Of a DNA stretch of 64,000 bases, positions 1-12,486 are shown in pieces (position 1 is the first letter of the stretch; each line of letters opens with the position of its first letter). Origin of the DNA: Gonocerus acuteangulatus (lineage: Eukaryota; Arthropoda; Insecta; Hemiptera; Coreidae); the NCBI GenBank assembly GCA_946811695.1, contig OX328124.1, positions 96,395,304 through 96,459,303 on the forward strand, written 5' to 3'. The notes beneath the pieces were generated by a model. That model did no database searches. It was not told the origin of the DNA and saw only the letters and a program-made list of their open reading frames with translations. Made by a program: the position numbers and the translations under genes.

Positions 1-299
1 TACCTATTAAATTGAGTATTGGGCTAGGAACCTCTAAGGAAACTTTTCAATGATATTACAAAATGAGCACTGAAAAGTAAACAGAATAATGCAAAATGGT
101 ATTTTGTATCTCGAGTATTGTATCATTTTTAAAGAAGGAACATTGAAGAACAAATCCTCTTTTCTGGTTCTGTATGTTTGTAAGATTTCATGAATATTAC
201 GAAATGGAAGTTAAGATTGGCATTAAAATTTTACACCAATCTATGAGACATTCGAAAATAACATGGAGAGTCAAAGATATAACTTATTTGAATTATATA

Positions 300-525
300 A
301 TAAATATTTAATACATTAGCTGCTGAATGTTGGATATTATGTGGGCCTATCATTCTATGATGCAAACGCTACTAAAATATGACTACAAGCTCAGTATGCT
401 ACTTAATCTTGTTGCCCTTAACCATTACAACTGATAGTCTCGCATAATATCAAACACAAAGCAGCTAAAGTTACGTTTTGGTAAAAATATTGCTTGGCAC
501 TATTTTGCCCCGACCCTTTCAATTA
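300..525. mobile_element. MITE, same family, left end eroded
   Basis: The right end ATTTTGCCCCGACCCTTTC and interior (TGAATGTTGGATATTATGTG, GACTACAAGCTCAGTATGCT) match the 18.6-kb copy. The left GGGGTCGGGG end is lost. Confidence 0.7.
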
Positions 526-2016
526 ATCTCTTATGAGGTGATTATATAGAACATTGAAACATGGATTCCCTTCAATAAATTAATCATAAGTTTACTTTGT
601 GGCATTTAATTTATAAGTAAACGACGACAGCTTTGAATTTACAAGTTCTTTCTTGCGTTTTCTACAGAACATCCTCGCCGTAGAACGTTTTTGCGGCAAT
701 TACTTAGCACTATGTACGTACTTGGGAACTGGAGCGTCTCATCCTTACTTCTGGGAAGCCAAAGAAATTATGACTTTTTCAGCCCACCCACCTTTTTTTA
801 CCCGATTTAATACGTGATTGAGATTTAACTGAAGGCCCTAGCAGTAAAAACAGGAATTTTTACTTTGCAAGCATCTTTAAAAAAATCGTCAGAGCTGTGC
901 AAACAAAACAATTCCTTTGAACATAAACGATTAAAACAATTAAAGAATAAAAATTGTAAACGTCCCTTTTGATAACAGATTTATTTGGGTCAGGATGTCT
1001 TTCCTTTTTATGAGGAGAATTCCTTTGCAATAAAACAGAATTTCAACCACTAAATGAACATTAATTTCTCATAGCACGGAGGTCGAATGGGTAAAGATAT
1101 CAAAGAATCTAAAATTGCTTCAAAGACCAATCCTCAAACATTGATTTTCTATAAATTGCCTAATTCTATGGAGTTTTCATAAGAAAAGATAGGTGGTAGA
1201 CAGACAGAAGTTGGTTGGCTGGTTTGTTAAAATAGCTTGGGCAAACAAGGTTCTAATTACAATTTTTGTTGTGTCACTTATGATCGGTGTTGTTAGTATA
1301 TTTTGTATGAATAAATTTCTTATGGAAAAATGAAAAAAGCCAATCTTATCGCAATCTAACTATTCTTTATATTTATTTCTCTATTTTGCTGACGTTATCC
1401 TACGAAATGCTGATATTTGCGGGATGTTCAATTGGTATAATCCCTTCTTGTAGTGGTGGATTAAAATGTTTTATAGAAAACTTGTCATCACATTTTGGTG
1501 GCTCTTCTTTTGACATCAGGAATCCATACGAATGTTTTGTAGACAGAAGTATTGAAAAGTTTTGAAAAACAGCAAAAAAAGTAAAAATTTATTTATTTTA
1601 AAATCCATAAGACCGATTTTTAGGACGAATGAAACCTCCTTATTTTAGCCACGATATGGCTGATGTATTTTTATCTTCCAAAGAAAATCCCCACCCAAAA
1701 TGGGAATGGATCCTGGGAAATGAGCCCGTGCAAAAATTTAAACGAAAAAATGAATTTGTGTAAATTCGAAGCGACTGCTAGATGCTAGCGCAGAGAGGTA
1801 GAGCCGAGGAGGTGGAACAGCCCCGTAGATGGAGAAGGAATCCAGGAGCAAGGTTATCAAGGCACCTCTCGGTCTCCGAATACTAGGAAGTAATAACCAG
1901 TATATATCGGAGACTAAAAATGGTCAAGAAAGGCTGTCATGAGAAGCAGCTCACGTAGAAATGAAAGGGTCTGTAAGCTCAGCACATTTCTCAATAAGGT
2001 AACAACTACAACAAAC
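526..2016. other. no recognised gene
   Basis: AT-rich, no coding signal. Positions 1-299 are the same. Confidence 0.6.
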
Positions 2017-2290
2017 GGGTCTCTCCGTGGTCCTGTAGCTAAAGCCTTGGATTCTCATGTGGGAGATGGTGGGTTCGAGTCCCACCTCCAGAAGGTTGAT
2101 TTTTTTTATTTCAGAGCATTTGAAAAAATGCCCTGCTCCATCATGTACGTTTAGGGAGGGGGTCCTTTTCGATAGCTGCATCAGGTTTTCTCAGTATATG
2201 TCTTAAGGTTTATTTTTTTTACAGGGGTAAAAAGAAGTCTATTTTCTGTTTTTACTTTTAGCGCTTTCCCCCTCCTTCCATGGGCAGGAA
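2017..2290 (+). mobile_element. tRNA-headed SINE-like repeat, second body type
   Basis: The head GGGTCTCTCCGTGGTCCTG ends in a perfect T-arm (GTGGG, TTCGAGT, CCCAC). The body (ATGCCCTGCTCCATCATG, GTTTAGGGA, AGCTGCATCA) does not match the stem-loop SINEs but matches the repeat at 47.4-47.6 kb. The anticodon arm is degenerate, so this is not a functional tRNA. Confidence 0.65.
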
Positions 2291-2369
2291 ACTCGCTCAC
2301 GACTACGACCCTTTGCCGCAATTCGGAAGTGCTGACTAGAAAATGTGTGTTTTAGAACTTTGAGAATGC

Positions 2370-2372
<3 letters not shown>

Positions 2373-2427
<55 letters not shown>
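2373..2427. repeat. (TA)n
   Basis: Pure TA tract of 55 bp. Confidence 0.97.
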
Positions 2428-2432
<5 letters not shown>

Positions 2433-4284
2433 GCTATGTACAAAAAGTGTAATAAAAATCGAGGTAACTGAAGTGAGTAATGCTTAAAACCAACCATTAG
2501 CAGCAACTTTCTTCACTTTAAAAGAAAATAAATAAGTGCAGTGAAGCATTAGATTATTAGGGGTGATCAGTTCGAGCAGTTAAAGCCAATAGAAATGTCG
2601 TTAGGCAAGACAATAGAAAGTTTCGAATGTTATTTCCTTATGAGAAAGGCAAGATTAACCTTAAAGGGAGAGGAAATCATTTGTAATATAGATAATTATT
2701 GTAAAGTAAAAACAAAATCGGATTATACGTCCCATTTACTGCCTGAACTTTTAACCAATCGCATGGTTTTTACGGATAAATTAGCATATATTGTTTTCAT
2801 CTTTTCATTTACCTGGATAAATAATGTACAGAATTGCTTTTCTCTGGCAAAATCCAAAGATTTTACTCATTTTACAGCTTTTTCATGTATAATACACAAC
2901 GCATATTGGGTTGTCCACATATTCATAATTTACCAAGAATAAGAACAATTTCAATTTTATTTAAGACTTAGAGGATTTTGACAGCAACTAGAATACTAAA
3001 AAACTCGTACTTACACAGATTTAAGCTAACACAATCGAATACATGCCCCTGCGATCATTACATCTAACAAATGTACACACATATAAATACACGACTGTAG
3101 ATAGAAAGCACTCATATGACAGGTTCAAAATCACTTAAGAAATTGGCCCAGTAGCCATTTTCCATTTAAAACGTTTTGCTAATAGTATATCCAATCCGAA
3201 ATAGGAGGCAAAGCTAAAAGGCCACGGAAAATAGCATGATATTGTAACAAAAGTGTTTATATTAAGACACATTGTGTTTAAATTTTTTCAGCTTCGATTA
3301 TTCATTATTATATGTTAAAAAAAAAAAAAAAAAAAAAAAAACTGTAACAGTTCCACATATAATGTATATAAATGCATGGAAACAACAATAAACTCCCACC
3401 TCATAGAGTTACTTCGATGTGGAAATAATCAAGTTACAAATATACCGGTCTCAGAAACGACAAATATTGTTTATATTTTTGTTATTATAAATTCGTGAAC
3501 TAACATCTTTTACCCATTAATAGATGAGAAGATAAGGCATTATTGTGTATTAATAAAAGTGGGCTTCAAACAGCTCCAACCTGCTCTATCTAACCTTTCG
3601 TAAATTCGTGTTGATTCCTTAGGACGAATATCGCTGAAATGACTAAATTTAATGAAGTATTGATAAGAACAAAATAATGAAAGATAAAATTAGAAGAAGT
3701 AATAAAAGAAGAAAGACCTGAGAAAACTAAGATAAAAGTGAAGTTCAATTATATCAATATGAGACAAAAATGCGAATTTTCCCAGCTTCTTCATAAAATT
3801 CGATTATTACATATTTTGGGAGCATAAAAACAGAAAAATATATTTCAATTCAAACGAATATGTCTAAACAGTTCAATAATTTCCATTAGATGGTATTAAA
3901 TCCAATGTTTACTAGTATATTACATTAATAATAATTTCACTCAAACGCGTATGATGTGAGGCTATAACGATCAGTCTATAAGCGTAATGTACAAAGAACG
4001 ATAATTGTTTCAGACAGCAAATACTATTCTTATTTAAAACAAAAATACAAGGAGTAGCGTAGAAAATAAATAATATCAGACAGTATATTTATAACTGTAG
4101 CTCGAGCCGAGGGGGCACGTAACTCCCGTTCTTTGTCTCGCTCAAGGTCTTCTGGATTTCGAAATATAACAAGATATACAGCTTCATACAACTCAACATA
4201 TAACATACAAAGATTTGGGGATTCCACTTTACGTCATATATTATACGGGAAAACATTTGAAGTGGTAAAGTCCTGAAACTGACG
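2428..4284. other. no recognised gene
   Basis: A 115-aa plus frame (2595-2942) has no recognisable motif and ordinary AT-rich composition. An A24 run is at 3318-3341. Nothing else was seen. Confidence 0.55.
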
Positions 4285-4622
4285 CACAGTGGTATTTTTA
4301 ACTGATCTAGCTGGACAAAATTATTTTATCACAGATTCTTAGAGAAAATTACTTGCTGATCCCGAGTATACCCTATTTTAGGGGTCAGAAATAAAGGCTT
4401 ACCGTTGTTTTCTAACTTTTTCAGCAGATAAAGCCGTTTTTTTATTACGTTTAAAGTGTTAACCTAAATTAAAATAATATTTTTTTTATTATTTTACTTT
4501 TTTTTAAATAATATTTTGACTTTTCTAAAGGCAACAACAACAAAAAGCTTCAAGAGGTATTAAAAATAATAATATTTGAAAAAAAATACATCGCAAATAA
4601 TAATTGAAAACACAACAATACA

Positions 4623-4671
4623 CGGCGCTAATAGCCAAATAGTTGCTGCGCCGTTAAAAAATAAAAAAACA
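4623..4671 (+). mobile_element. tail-only SINE insertion (stem-loop + A-rich) with 14-bp TSD
   Basis: Only the SINE 3' stem-loop is present: CGGCGC, a 19-nt loop and GCGCCG, then TTAAAAAATAAAA. The 14-bp direct repeat AACACAACAATACA lies on both sides (4609-4622 and 4672-4685). This is therefore a separate insertion event and not an eroded longer copy. It sits inside the 1.39-kb TIR element. Confidence 0.82.
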
Positions 4672-4804
4672 AACACAACAATACAACAAAAAATATATTC
4701 AAAATTAAGTTATCAAAAGTAATAAATCCTTCTTGGTCAAGTAACGTTTCATTCAACAAATTTATCATTTCACCTGGGAAGTTATGAAACTCGTTTTTAT
4801 GTCG

Positions 4805-5098
4805 TCAAATTTCTGCACTCATACTTGAAATATACGGATCGCTCGAGTATAGTAAACAATGAAATACATCTTCAATATTCGATAGCTCCCCACTACTAGC
4901 AAATATACTTAAATCTTCTTCTACATCTGATTGTGTATCGTAATACGAACTTGTATCAAGCCATTCACCAAACCCTTTCTCAATATCACTTTTTGTTCGG
5001 TTTGCTGTTTGCCACTTATAACGTAAATGTCTTAAGAATGTCTCCATTTTTTTTTTAATTTGTCCTGCTTTCTGGTAAACCAAATTGTTAGAGTACAT
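4805..5098 (-). CDS. unrecognised 97-aa ORF inside the TIR element
   Basis: I do not recognise this protein. The frame starts at ATG and reads ...QIKKKMETFLRHLRYKWQTA, then KGFGEWLDTSS, then an acidic, Ser-rich half (YDTQSDVEEDLS). A basic, helix-prone first half is followed by an acidic second half, and there are no membrane segments. It lies wholly inside the 1.39-kb TIR element on the minus strand, so an element-encoded remnant is the simplest reading. No DDE or zinc-finger motif is visible. Confidence 0.35.
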   Translation of the reverse strand: MYSNNLVYQKAGQIKKKMETFLRHLRYKWQTANRTKSDIEKGFGEWLDTSSYYDTQSDVEEDLSIFASSGELSNIEDVFHCLLYSSDPYISSMSAEI

Positions 5099-5914
5099 TT
5101 TTTATGCCTCCCTGTTTTTTTTTGTTTGGACTTAGTAAGATCCAAACTTCAAAAAGTTCCCTTTTCGATATGAACATTTTTTCAGAAAATTAGTTATCAT
5201 TATTAAATAGCCAGATTCTGGCAGCTAATTCTTGCTTTTGCAACTCAATACTTAATTGACAAATAAGAAAAAAATAGAACTAGACCGGACAGCAAACGTT
5301 CTGTCCCATAATAACGTACCAATAAGGGTATTACAAATCGCATCGGGTAAATCAAACATTAATGGTAATTTATTATGATAAATAATGAAAGAAGGTCATA
5401 CATACCTTTCTGAAACCTGAAACAAATTTATAGTACTAACAAAGCAGTTTCTTAACTGCAGTATTCATTCAAACATGGAGTAATGAACATCGTGGCATGA
5501 CATACCCTAATATAAACAATCCGTAATCCCTAAATGTTGATGTATTTGAGCCGAATTATTCTTGTTTTGTAATCTAAACACTATCTAGGCAAATACTCCA
5601 AGGTCCAATTAGGGATTTGTTGTCATGAATTTTTCCAATTTTGTCCAGCTAGATCAGTTAAAAATACCACTGTGCGACGGCGTCTCGGACAGGTCGGCTG
5701 TTTGGAATAAATACATATTTTTACAATATTAATATTTATGCTTGAAGAGGAGGTTTCAGGTAAACCCTCATTCATAATGACGTTTTTGCTCATATTCAGC
5801 ATATATATCTTTCATTTCTTTTGGAAGATATAAGGCGCTTTTACTTTGAAGAAAATAAAAGCCGAATTCGTCCTTGCTTCAGTTATGGAAATGTTGTATT
5901 CCGAGATTCGACGC

Positions 5915-5966
<52 letters not shown>

Positions 5967-5993
5967 TTGTTTTAAGTTTCTTCGCTGGGGTTG

Positions 5994-6658
5994 ATATGAT
6001 TGATTTGTGAGACGGCTTCTCTCTCCAGCGGTGTTCTTCCTCTCCTTTGCGCAATATTTCGTCGGGTTCATCTCCGACTTCTTCGGGCTGCTATCTGTCG
6101 TCCTCGGTGGTTGTCAAGGGAATGATTTTTTCCCGGAAATTCCCTCCTTTAAACCTCCCAAACTTCTGCGGTGGCAACACACGGAGAAGAGTGCCCCAAG
6201 CAAGTATTATTCGACCGAGCCAAGACCCTAGCCAAGGAGACCAATTTGACAAGAAGACTTATCAGAGAAGCCATAGAAATATACAAGCATCCGGTGAACT
6301 TCAATAGGGAAGATGGCCTCATCCTCCCGGACATCTGGCGGCCCATCCTTAAGAAGAGAGAGGTGAAAACAAGGACTGAAGACCAGCGCCCCACACGGAC
6401 CACTGATGAACTACAGACGACGGACGGACAAAGACAGCCCTCGAGCCCTATTGGCCCACGGACCCCCTACACCATTGGCCCGCACAGCCTACGAAGTAGG
6501 GCTATAAAGGAGGGAATTTCCGGGAAAAAATCATTCCCTTGACAACCACCGAGGACGACAGATAGCAGCCCGAAGAAGTCGGAGATGAACCCGACGAAAT
6601 ATTGCGCAAAGGAGAGGAAGAACACCGCTGGAGAGAGAAGCCGTCTCACAAATCAATC

Positions 6659-6662
<4 letters not shown>
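5994..6662 (+). mobile_element. Penelope-like element fragment between 158-bp inverted repeats
   Basis: Near-perfect inverted arms lie at 5994-6151 and 6505-6662. Between them is a Penelope-type coding remnant. The arms carry a terminal-repeat motif (GAAGAAGTCGGAGATGAACC, then CGACGAAATATTGC). Both arms abut (TA)n tracts (5919-5963 and 6659-6734), so the element appears to sit inside a TA microsatellite. Confidence 0.8.
6171..6440 (+). pseudogene. Penelope-like element, C-terminal end of the endonuclease ORF
   Basis: The frame reads FDRAKTLAKETNLTRRLIRE, then AIEIYKHPVNFNREDGLILP and DIWRPIL. The RxxxREAIEI...NFNREDG.L...W motif is the usual C-terminal end of Penelope-like RT/GIY-YIG proteins. 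Reverse transcriptase and the GIY-YIG catalytic core are absent, so the copy is 5'-truncated. Confidence 0.82.
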
Positions 6663-6736
<74 letters not shown>

Positions 6737-7317
6737 AATCTGAATTCGAATAATAGGCCTCAGAGCGCTTTTAAAACAAACGGTTCCTTCCAGTTGTTGA
6801 TAAACAATAGGAACTTGTACATTTCACCTAAAATAGAAATCTTAATAGATAAAAAAAATGTTCAGTTGGTTTTCATTATTTGTCAACGGGGCTCTGGCTA
6901 GAGAATGGAGCGCTTGCTCTGAAAGCGCCCTGACTCTTTAATAAATTATTTGTGGAAGAAAGAAAGGATTTTGACTTTATTCAATTCTTTTATAGGTTTC
7001 TCAAAGCCTCCTTTGGACGTGCTGAAATGTATGACAATTAATAAACGATATTATATAGGTCATAAAGGCCTCACATAATTTAACAGACCGTGCAGAGTTA
7101 TGCAGAAATCTCAAAATAAAGTAATAAATGGAATTTTTTACGACGCTCTTAACATAGTTTATTTATACTCAAAAGAGAAAAAAGTCCGACTCGCAGGAAC
7201 TGCATCATCTTAGCGCGGTTCCGTTCTTATCTCTAGACTCATTTAAAATGATTAAAATAGAAGATGTTATTATTTTGGGTCCACATTTCTAGAAAGCATG
7301 AAGATTAGATAGTTAGC

Positions 7318-7440
7318 CGTCGAGGTGATAAGTAAAGATGGAATGGTTGGGATTCGGCTAAATAAACCTCAATACGATTTTTGTTAAAAAATCTATATTT
7401 AGGACGTTTTGGCTAGTCAGTGGTAGCCTTCGTCAGCAAT
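7318..7440 (-). mobile_element. Penelope-type terminal repeat inside a Helentron-like element
   Basis: The minus strand has CTGACGA, A, GGCTA/TAGCC, then AAAACGTC, with GAAA mutated to AAAA. The end is GCCGAATCCCAACCATTCC, as at 19.37 kb and 56.58 kb. Confidence 0.6.
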
Positions 7441-8854
7441 GAAAGTACCGGGAGATAGAGGAGGACCAAAGTTGACAGTTCCATCTTTACTCTCAAGAAA
7501 GGTGTTATTTACGATCTTACCTGGGTGGGTCCCCGCCCTAGGAAGGACCCCGCTAGGCATTTGAAAAGCTATATTATCTTGGAAATCCATATCTCTAAGA
7601 TTAAATTCTTTTTCTTAGTTTTCTTAACCTGATTTGTTATCAAATACATTATCCAGCTATAAGCAGTTAAAAAATAACAAGGAATAAAAACAGACAAAAA
7701 GAACAGTTCGAATAAGGGAAATCAATTACTTTAAAGTTTTAAGCACTTATTTCTCTGATTGACATCGTCTAATCAAAACTTTCAGCAGAACCTTTTTTGT
7801 AGAGCATTTAGTAAGCTTTTTAATGGTATTCTTCCGTTTCCCAAGATACTCAACCTTTTTCGAGATATTAAGGAAAGTATACAAAGTTACCAAAACTTTT
7901 TATTTCTGTTAATAAAATATTTTATTCTAACTCTTCCTTTACTCTAAACGTAACAAAAATTTCAACATATTAGTGTTGATGAAACTCCAACATGCAGAAA
8001 ATGTTTCAACTGTATCCCATAATTCTAAGTACCAAAATCAAAGACAAAGAACCCTCCCTAAGAAGGACGCAAGGCAGTTGAAAAGCTATATATCTTGGAA
8101 ATCCATATCTCTAACATTAAATTGTTTTTCTTATTTTTCTTAACCTGTTTTATTTTCAAATACATTATCCAACAATAAGCAATTAAAAAATAACAAGGAA
8201 TAAAAAACAGACAAAAAGAACAGTTCGAATAAGCGAAATCAATTACTTTAAAGTTTTAAGCTCTTATTTCTCCGATTGACATCGCCTAATCAAAACTTTC
8301 ATTAGAACCTTTTTTTTAGAGCATTTAATAAGCTTTCTAATGGTATTCTTCCGTTTACCAAGATTCTCAACCTTTTTCGAGATATTAAGGAAAGTAAACA
8401 AACTTACTAAAACTTTTTATGTCTGTTAATAAAATATTTTATTCTAACCCTTCCTTAACTCCAAACGTAACCAAAATTTCAACATATTAGTTTTGATGAA
8501 AGTAGACCATGCAGAAAATGTTTCAACTGAATCCCATGATTCTAAGTACCCAAACCAAAAACGGTATTCAAAAAATATTTTTCCAATTTTCTCGAAAACG
8601 GTTAAAGCTATCGCCTTGAAAATGGTTTCATTCGTTTTCCTAGCCCAGGAATCATATAAAACGAGTACTTAGAAGCTTATGAACTCAAAAACGTAAGCGT
8701 TACGATTTTTTTGCGCGAATTTCGCCCCAAACGCCATCTTCCAGTAGGCGGATTTTGCTGGTTAACGAACTTGGCCTTTCAAATTGGACGACTGATTTTT
8801 GTACCAAATTTCATCAAAATCGGACCATCAGGGAAGCCAGAAATGAGCGAACAG

Positions 8855-9009
<155 letters not shown>

Positions 9010-9146
9010 CAAATTTGAACCACCGTTATTTTCGGTCTCTAGGGGTTCTGAAACGCGAAATTTTCTTGTCGGCACTTCCGGATTGTTTCATTGTATCAAC
9101 CCTATAAGCGGGGTTCCTCCCTATGGGGGAGGGAGGAACCGCGCTA

Positions 9147-9720
9147 AAAGTACGTATATCTTCAGAATGCATTAAAATATCATTTAATAAAATAACTTGA
9201 TTTGTTTCGTTTATTGTAAGGTTTTAGGTCCAACATAATATATCTATCCTAAGCAACCCGTTTCAGACCTTATCCACTGAATTCCTTTAAAAAAGAAACT
9301 TACTTCAGCCATTGCTCGACGAATCTAGTTATTCTGTTATAATATCGCCTGACTTTTCAATTGAATTGTTTAAAGTGTCAATATCCAAGCAGGCTTTCGT
9401 GAGGCACGAATTGAAGTTGCCTTAATATTAGGCAAAAACGCTTAACGGTTGAATAAGTACAAGTAGTATGATAATTATAAGAACATTCCATAAAATATAT
9501 GATCAATTGCTGATAGTTAAACTGGTAATAGTCATCAAACAATAAAATTGCGTTAACGCGAAAGAAGGTATGTCTCACAAACATATAATGATATAAATTA
9601 ATATTAATACATTAATATTTTAAAGTATTAAATAATTCCCTATAATTATAAGACATTATTTTATTTGTGTAATATAAATTGGATAAGACCGAAGTAAAAA
9701 TTCAATTTTATTTGTTTTTT
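9147..9720. other. no recognised gene
   Basis: AT-rich. The 68-aa minus frame has no motif. Confidence 0.6.
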
Positions 9721-9785
9721 CTATCTTTGCGTCGAGGAGCCTCGATAATTTGTTAGCCATGCCTTCCGGTCCCTGTAAAGCTGGT

Positions 9786-10106
9786 TCATCTGATGGAGGG
9801 TTTTGCCTCTTTTTCCTCCAATCTTTTAGATATTTTCCTCGGAGGAGATCCTAGGCCGTCCTCGCGGTATTTTCTTCCATTCTTCATGCGACACACGTGC
9901 ACAAACCACTTAAGCTGCCGGGATTCGAGTGTGATCCTTAGTTCTATCACCTCCAACTGTTCTTTTATTCTTTCGTTTCTGAAGCAATCACTTCTTGTCT
10001 TCCCAATTGCTCTTCTGACATACTTTCTAACCAAAGTTTCACTTTCATAGGTTAGGATCGGGAGATAGACAGATTTGTATATGTGCCTTTTACTCACCAA
10101 ACTCAC
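9786..10106 (-). pseudogene. LINE ORF2 C-terminal fragment of a different clade
   Basis: This 106-codon minus-strand frame reads IYKSVYLPILTYESETLVRK, then RAIGKTRSDCFRNERIKEQL, then LESRQLKWFVHVCRMKNGRK. The order SVYxPxLTYxSE, R(x)GKTRxDxxRNxxI, RQLxWFxHVxRM is a standard signature of ORF2 C-termini in many animal LINEs. No RT core is present upstream. Beyond the stop, frames near 9730-9786 still resemble the usual end. Confidence 0.75.
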
Positions 10107-10115
10107 ATCTCCAGG

Positions 10116-11451
10116 CGTTCCAAATTTGGAAACTTATAGCGCTTCAATGGTAAAACTGTAGGGCTGAGTTTTAGATTTTGGTTTAAAAAACAAAACAAAC
10201 CATACTTTCAGGGCAATTCTTTAATACGTTGTCCCATTAAAACGAGTCAGATGTAAATTGGACATTACTTTAGAACAGATGAGTTATTCACATTTGCATT
10301 TGATGAGTTTATCACTAGTTAGGGTTTTTACAGAATGGAACATAGAGAGAGCAAATAGGAATAGCAATGAGCATAGCGGAAAACGTTGCTATGCAAACTG
10401 AATTGCTATGTACCCTCCTTTGCTAGCTGGTCCATTCTGTTTACTTCCGTTTGGTCCCACTTGGTGGTCTTGGTTGATTTCTTCGCTATGCACTTTCCTT
10501 TCTCTACTATCCACTTTTATGCAATTCACCTCAAAGTGGTTTTCATGTTGTCTTGGTACGGAGTTTTTCCCACGTGGAGTACAATTAGTGAAACATATTT
10601 GAATTTAAGAATTAACTTCATTGGGTTTCCTTTCTAATAGGGATAAGAGTACTAAATGTAGCGGGGGGGGATTAATTGTAAACTAAGTTTAAATAACCCT
10701 ACGACCTTTTCCACTCCTCCAATTCGAACAAACGCTTACCTGCAAGTGTAAATACCTGTAGACGTTGAACGTAAGAAGCTGCGGGTTGCGTTTTGTGCAT
10801 GTAGATAGAAATCGCTGTTGTTCTAACTCGTTGACTTCCACTGACCAAGTCAACACAAACATTTTAGTCTTCGGTTATTGTCCGTGTCACAAACGTCTTT
10901 AGCGAAGTTTCGATATCATGCTCCTAGGTTGTCTGATTCTCGGAAAGCATACAGCATGACTAGTGAATCTACGTTAAAGAAGATAGCGAGATAGCGACAC
11001 GGTTAATACCCGAAGACTATTATGTTTGTGATCGCTGTTAATAATTGCTATCGTCCAGTACAACCAGCTGTCTTAGAATGACTTACTCAACTATTCTAAT
11101 TCACCAGACAAAAATAAAGAAAATACTAGATGGAAGAATTATAATAATACTGCAGAACCCGGATGCAGCATAGCATTAATGAGCACATGTGGGCGTCGGG
11201 AGGTCGAGAAAGCGAGATAGCGAGGTTAATGCGCGTACGCAAAATGTGTCATTTCGGAGGGAGATTAGTTTCCGCGAAGAAGATTAGACATTTCATTCCT
11301 CAGTTCAATGGAGGTCAACGCGATTTATTCCGGTAAGGAAATGCCGAATGAACAACTATGGACAATTTAAAGATTTCGAGTGTGTTTAGTCCATATAGAA
11401 AGTAATTTAATGTTTAAACTATCCATGCGACGAAAATGCGTTTCAAACATT

Positions 11452-11502
<51 letters not shown>

Positions 11503-11694
11503 GACGGGTCCTTGCGATATTTCCAAATAACTAGCCTCGCCACAAGCTGATTTCAGACTTGATATCGTAGTCTTTAACCCTTTAGGAAGAAAATAGAGCA
11601 CGGAAAGATAGAGAAATTCAAACACACCGACAGACATGTTCATAACAAACTAAAAACAAAATGGGTTAGGCTTAATTTATAAATTTTGTTTATA
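10116..11694. other. no recognised gene
   Basis: Includes an unrecognised plus frame (10386-10637) rich in Phe, Trp and Ser, and a T49 run. Base composition is a little less AT-rich. No homology could be named. Confidence 0.5.
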
Positions 11695-11861
11695 AAGGTG
11701 TGTCACGCAGGACCTGCCAAACTAAGCACATTCATCAGATGGTGAGTAGAATACACTGCATTCCTAAATCATTTGCTTAAGATAACCAATATAAATAAAT
11801 AAAAAAAGAAAAAAAAAAAAAAAAAAAAAAAAAAAAGGAATAACTTAGCTCTTTTATAATT

Positions 11862-12089
11862 GAAGGGGTCGGGGCAAAATTGTGCCAACCAACATTTTTT
11901 AACAAAACTTAATTTTACCTGCTATATGTTCAACTAAAATATGACTTCAAGAACTGTATGCTGCTTAATTTCGTTTCCCCATAACCATTTCAACTGATAG
12001 TCCCACATAATAGCCAACATTTAGCAGATACAATTAAGTTTTGTTAAAAATGTTTCTTGGTACTATTTTGCCCCGACCCCTTCATTTGT
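11862..12089. mobile_element. MITE, same family, nested in a HINE copy
   Basis: TTGAAGGGGTCGGGGCAAAA and the inverse TTTTGCCCCGACCCCTTCA, with AACAAAACTTAATT/AATTAAGTTTTGTT inside. Confidence 0.75.
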
Positions 12090-12179
12090 AATAAACAGCT
12101 CACTCAATTATTAATATTTTTTAAATTTTCTTCTGGGGTTTACCCGAGGTTCTACCTATATTTTTGTATGTTGATCTTG

Positions 12180-12475
12180 CCATAAGAGCGTCGAAAACAA
12201 AATATCCTACAATCATAAGAACGCATAAATCGGGTTCAGCGACCCTCTTCAGCGCCCTTTGTGGCAGAAGTAACAACCAATGCCGGATTGGCTGCAATTC
12301 AATTTGAATTTGACCCCTCACCGTACAACACATCATTGAAGATTGCCGGAAGTACACAAAACTCTTTCGGCAGCTCGGGATATCAAGAAAGATAGCAGAG
12401 GCTCTCGGCAACAAACAAGCTGAAGTTGACAAAATAATAAATTTTTTAAAGATAACTGGGCTTTATAGATTAATA
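12180..12475 (+). pseudogene. LINE ORF2 C-terminal fragment
   Basis: The plus strand encodes LTVQHIIEDCRKYTKLFRQL followed by GISRKIAEALGNKQ, VDKIINFLKITGLYRLI and a stop. This is the C-terminal end of a LINE ORF2 (Jockey/I group). Upstream, TLFSALCGRSNNQC carries the knuckle region with two stops. The T53 run just downstream is in the wrong orientation to be its own tail. Confidence 0.75.
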
Positions 12476-12485
12476 TGAAAATAAT

Positions 12486-12486
<1 letters not shown>

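Larger units (their letters stand above)
4285..5674. mobile_element. 1.39-kb TIR DNA element (CACTA-like or hAT-like ends)
   Basis: Perfect terminal inverted repeats of about 37 bp: CACAGTGGTATTTTTAACTG followed by ATCTAGCTGGACAAAATT, and the inverse at the right end. The ends start CACAGTG and are flanked by a 2-bp CG, which fits CACTA elements. A hAT reading (CAGTGG ends) lacks an 8-bp TSD. It contains an ORF and a tail-only SINE insertion. Confidence 0.72.

Noticed and set aside
6007..6649. Two identical small proteins starting MRRLLSPAVFFLS at both ends of the PLE fragment
   Set aside because: They are the same inverted-repeat arm read on opposite strands.
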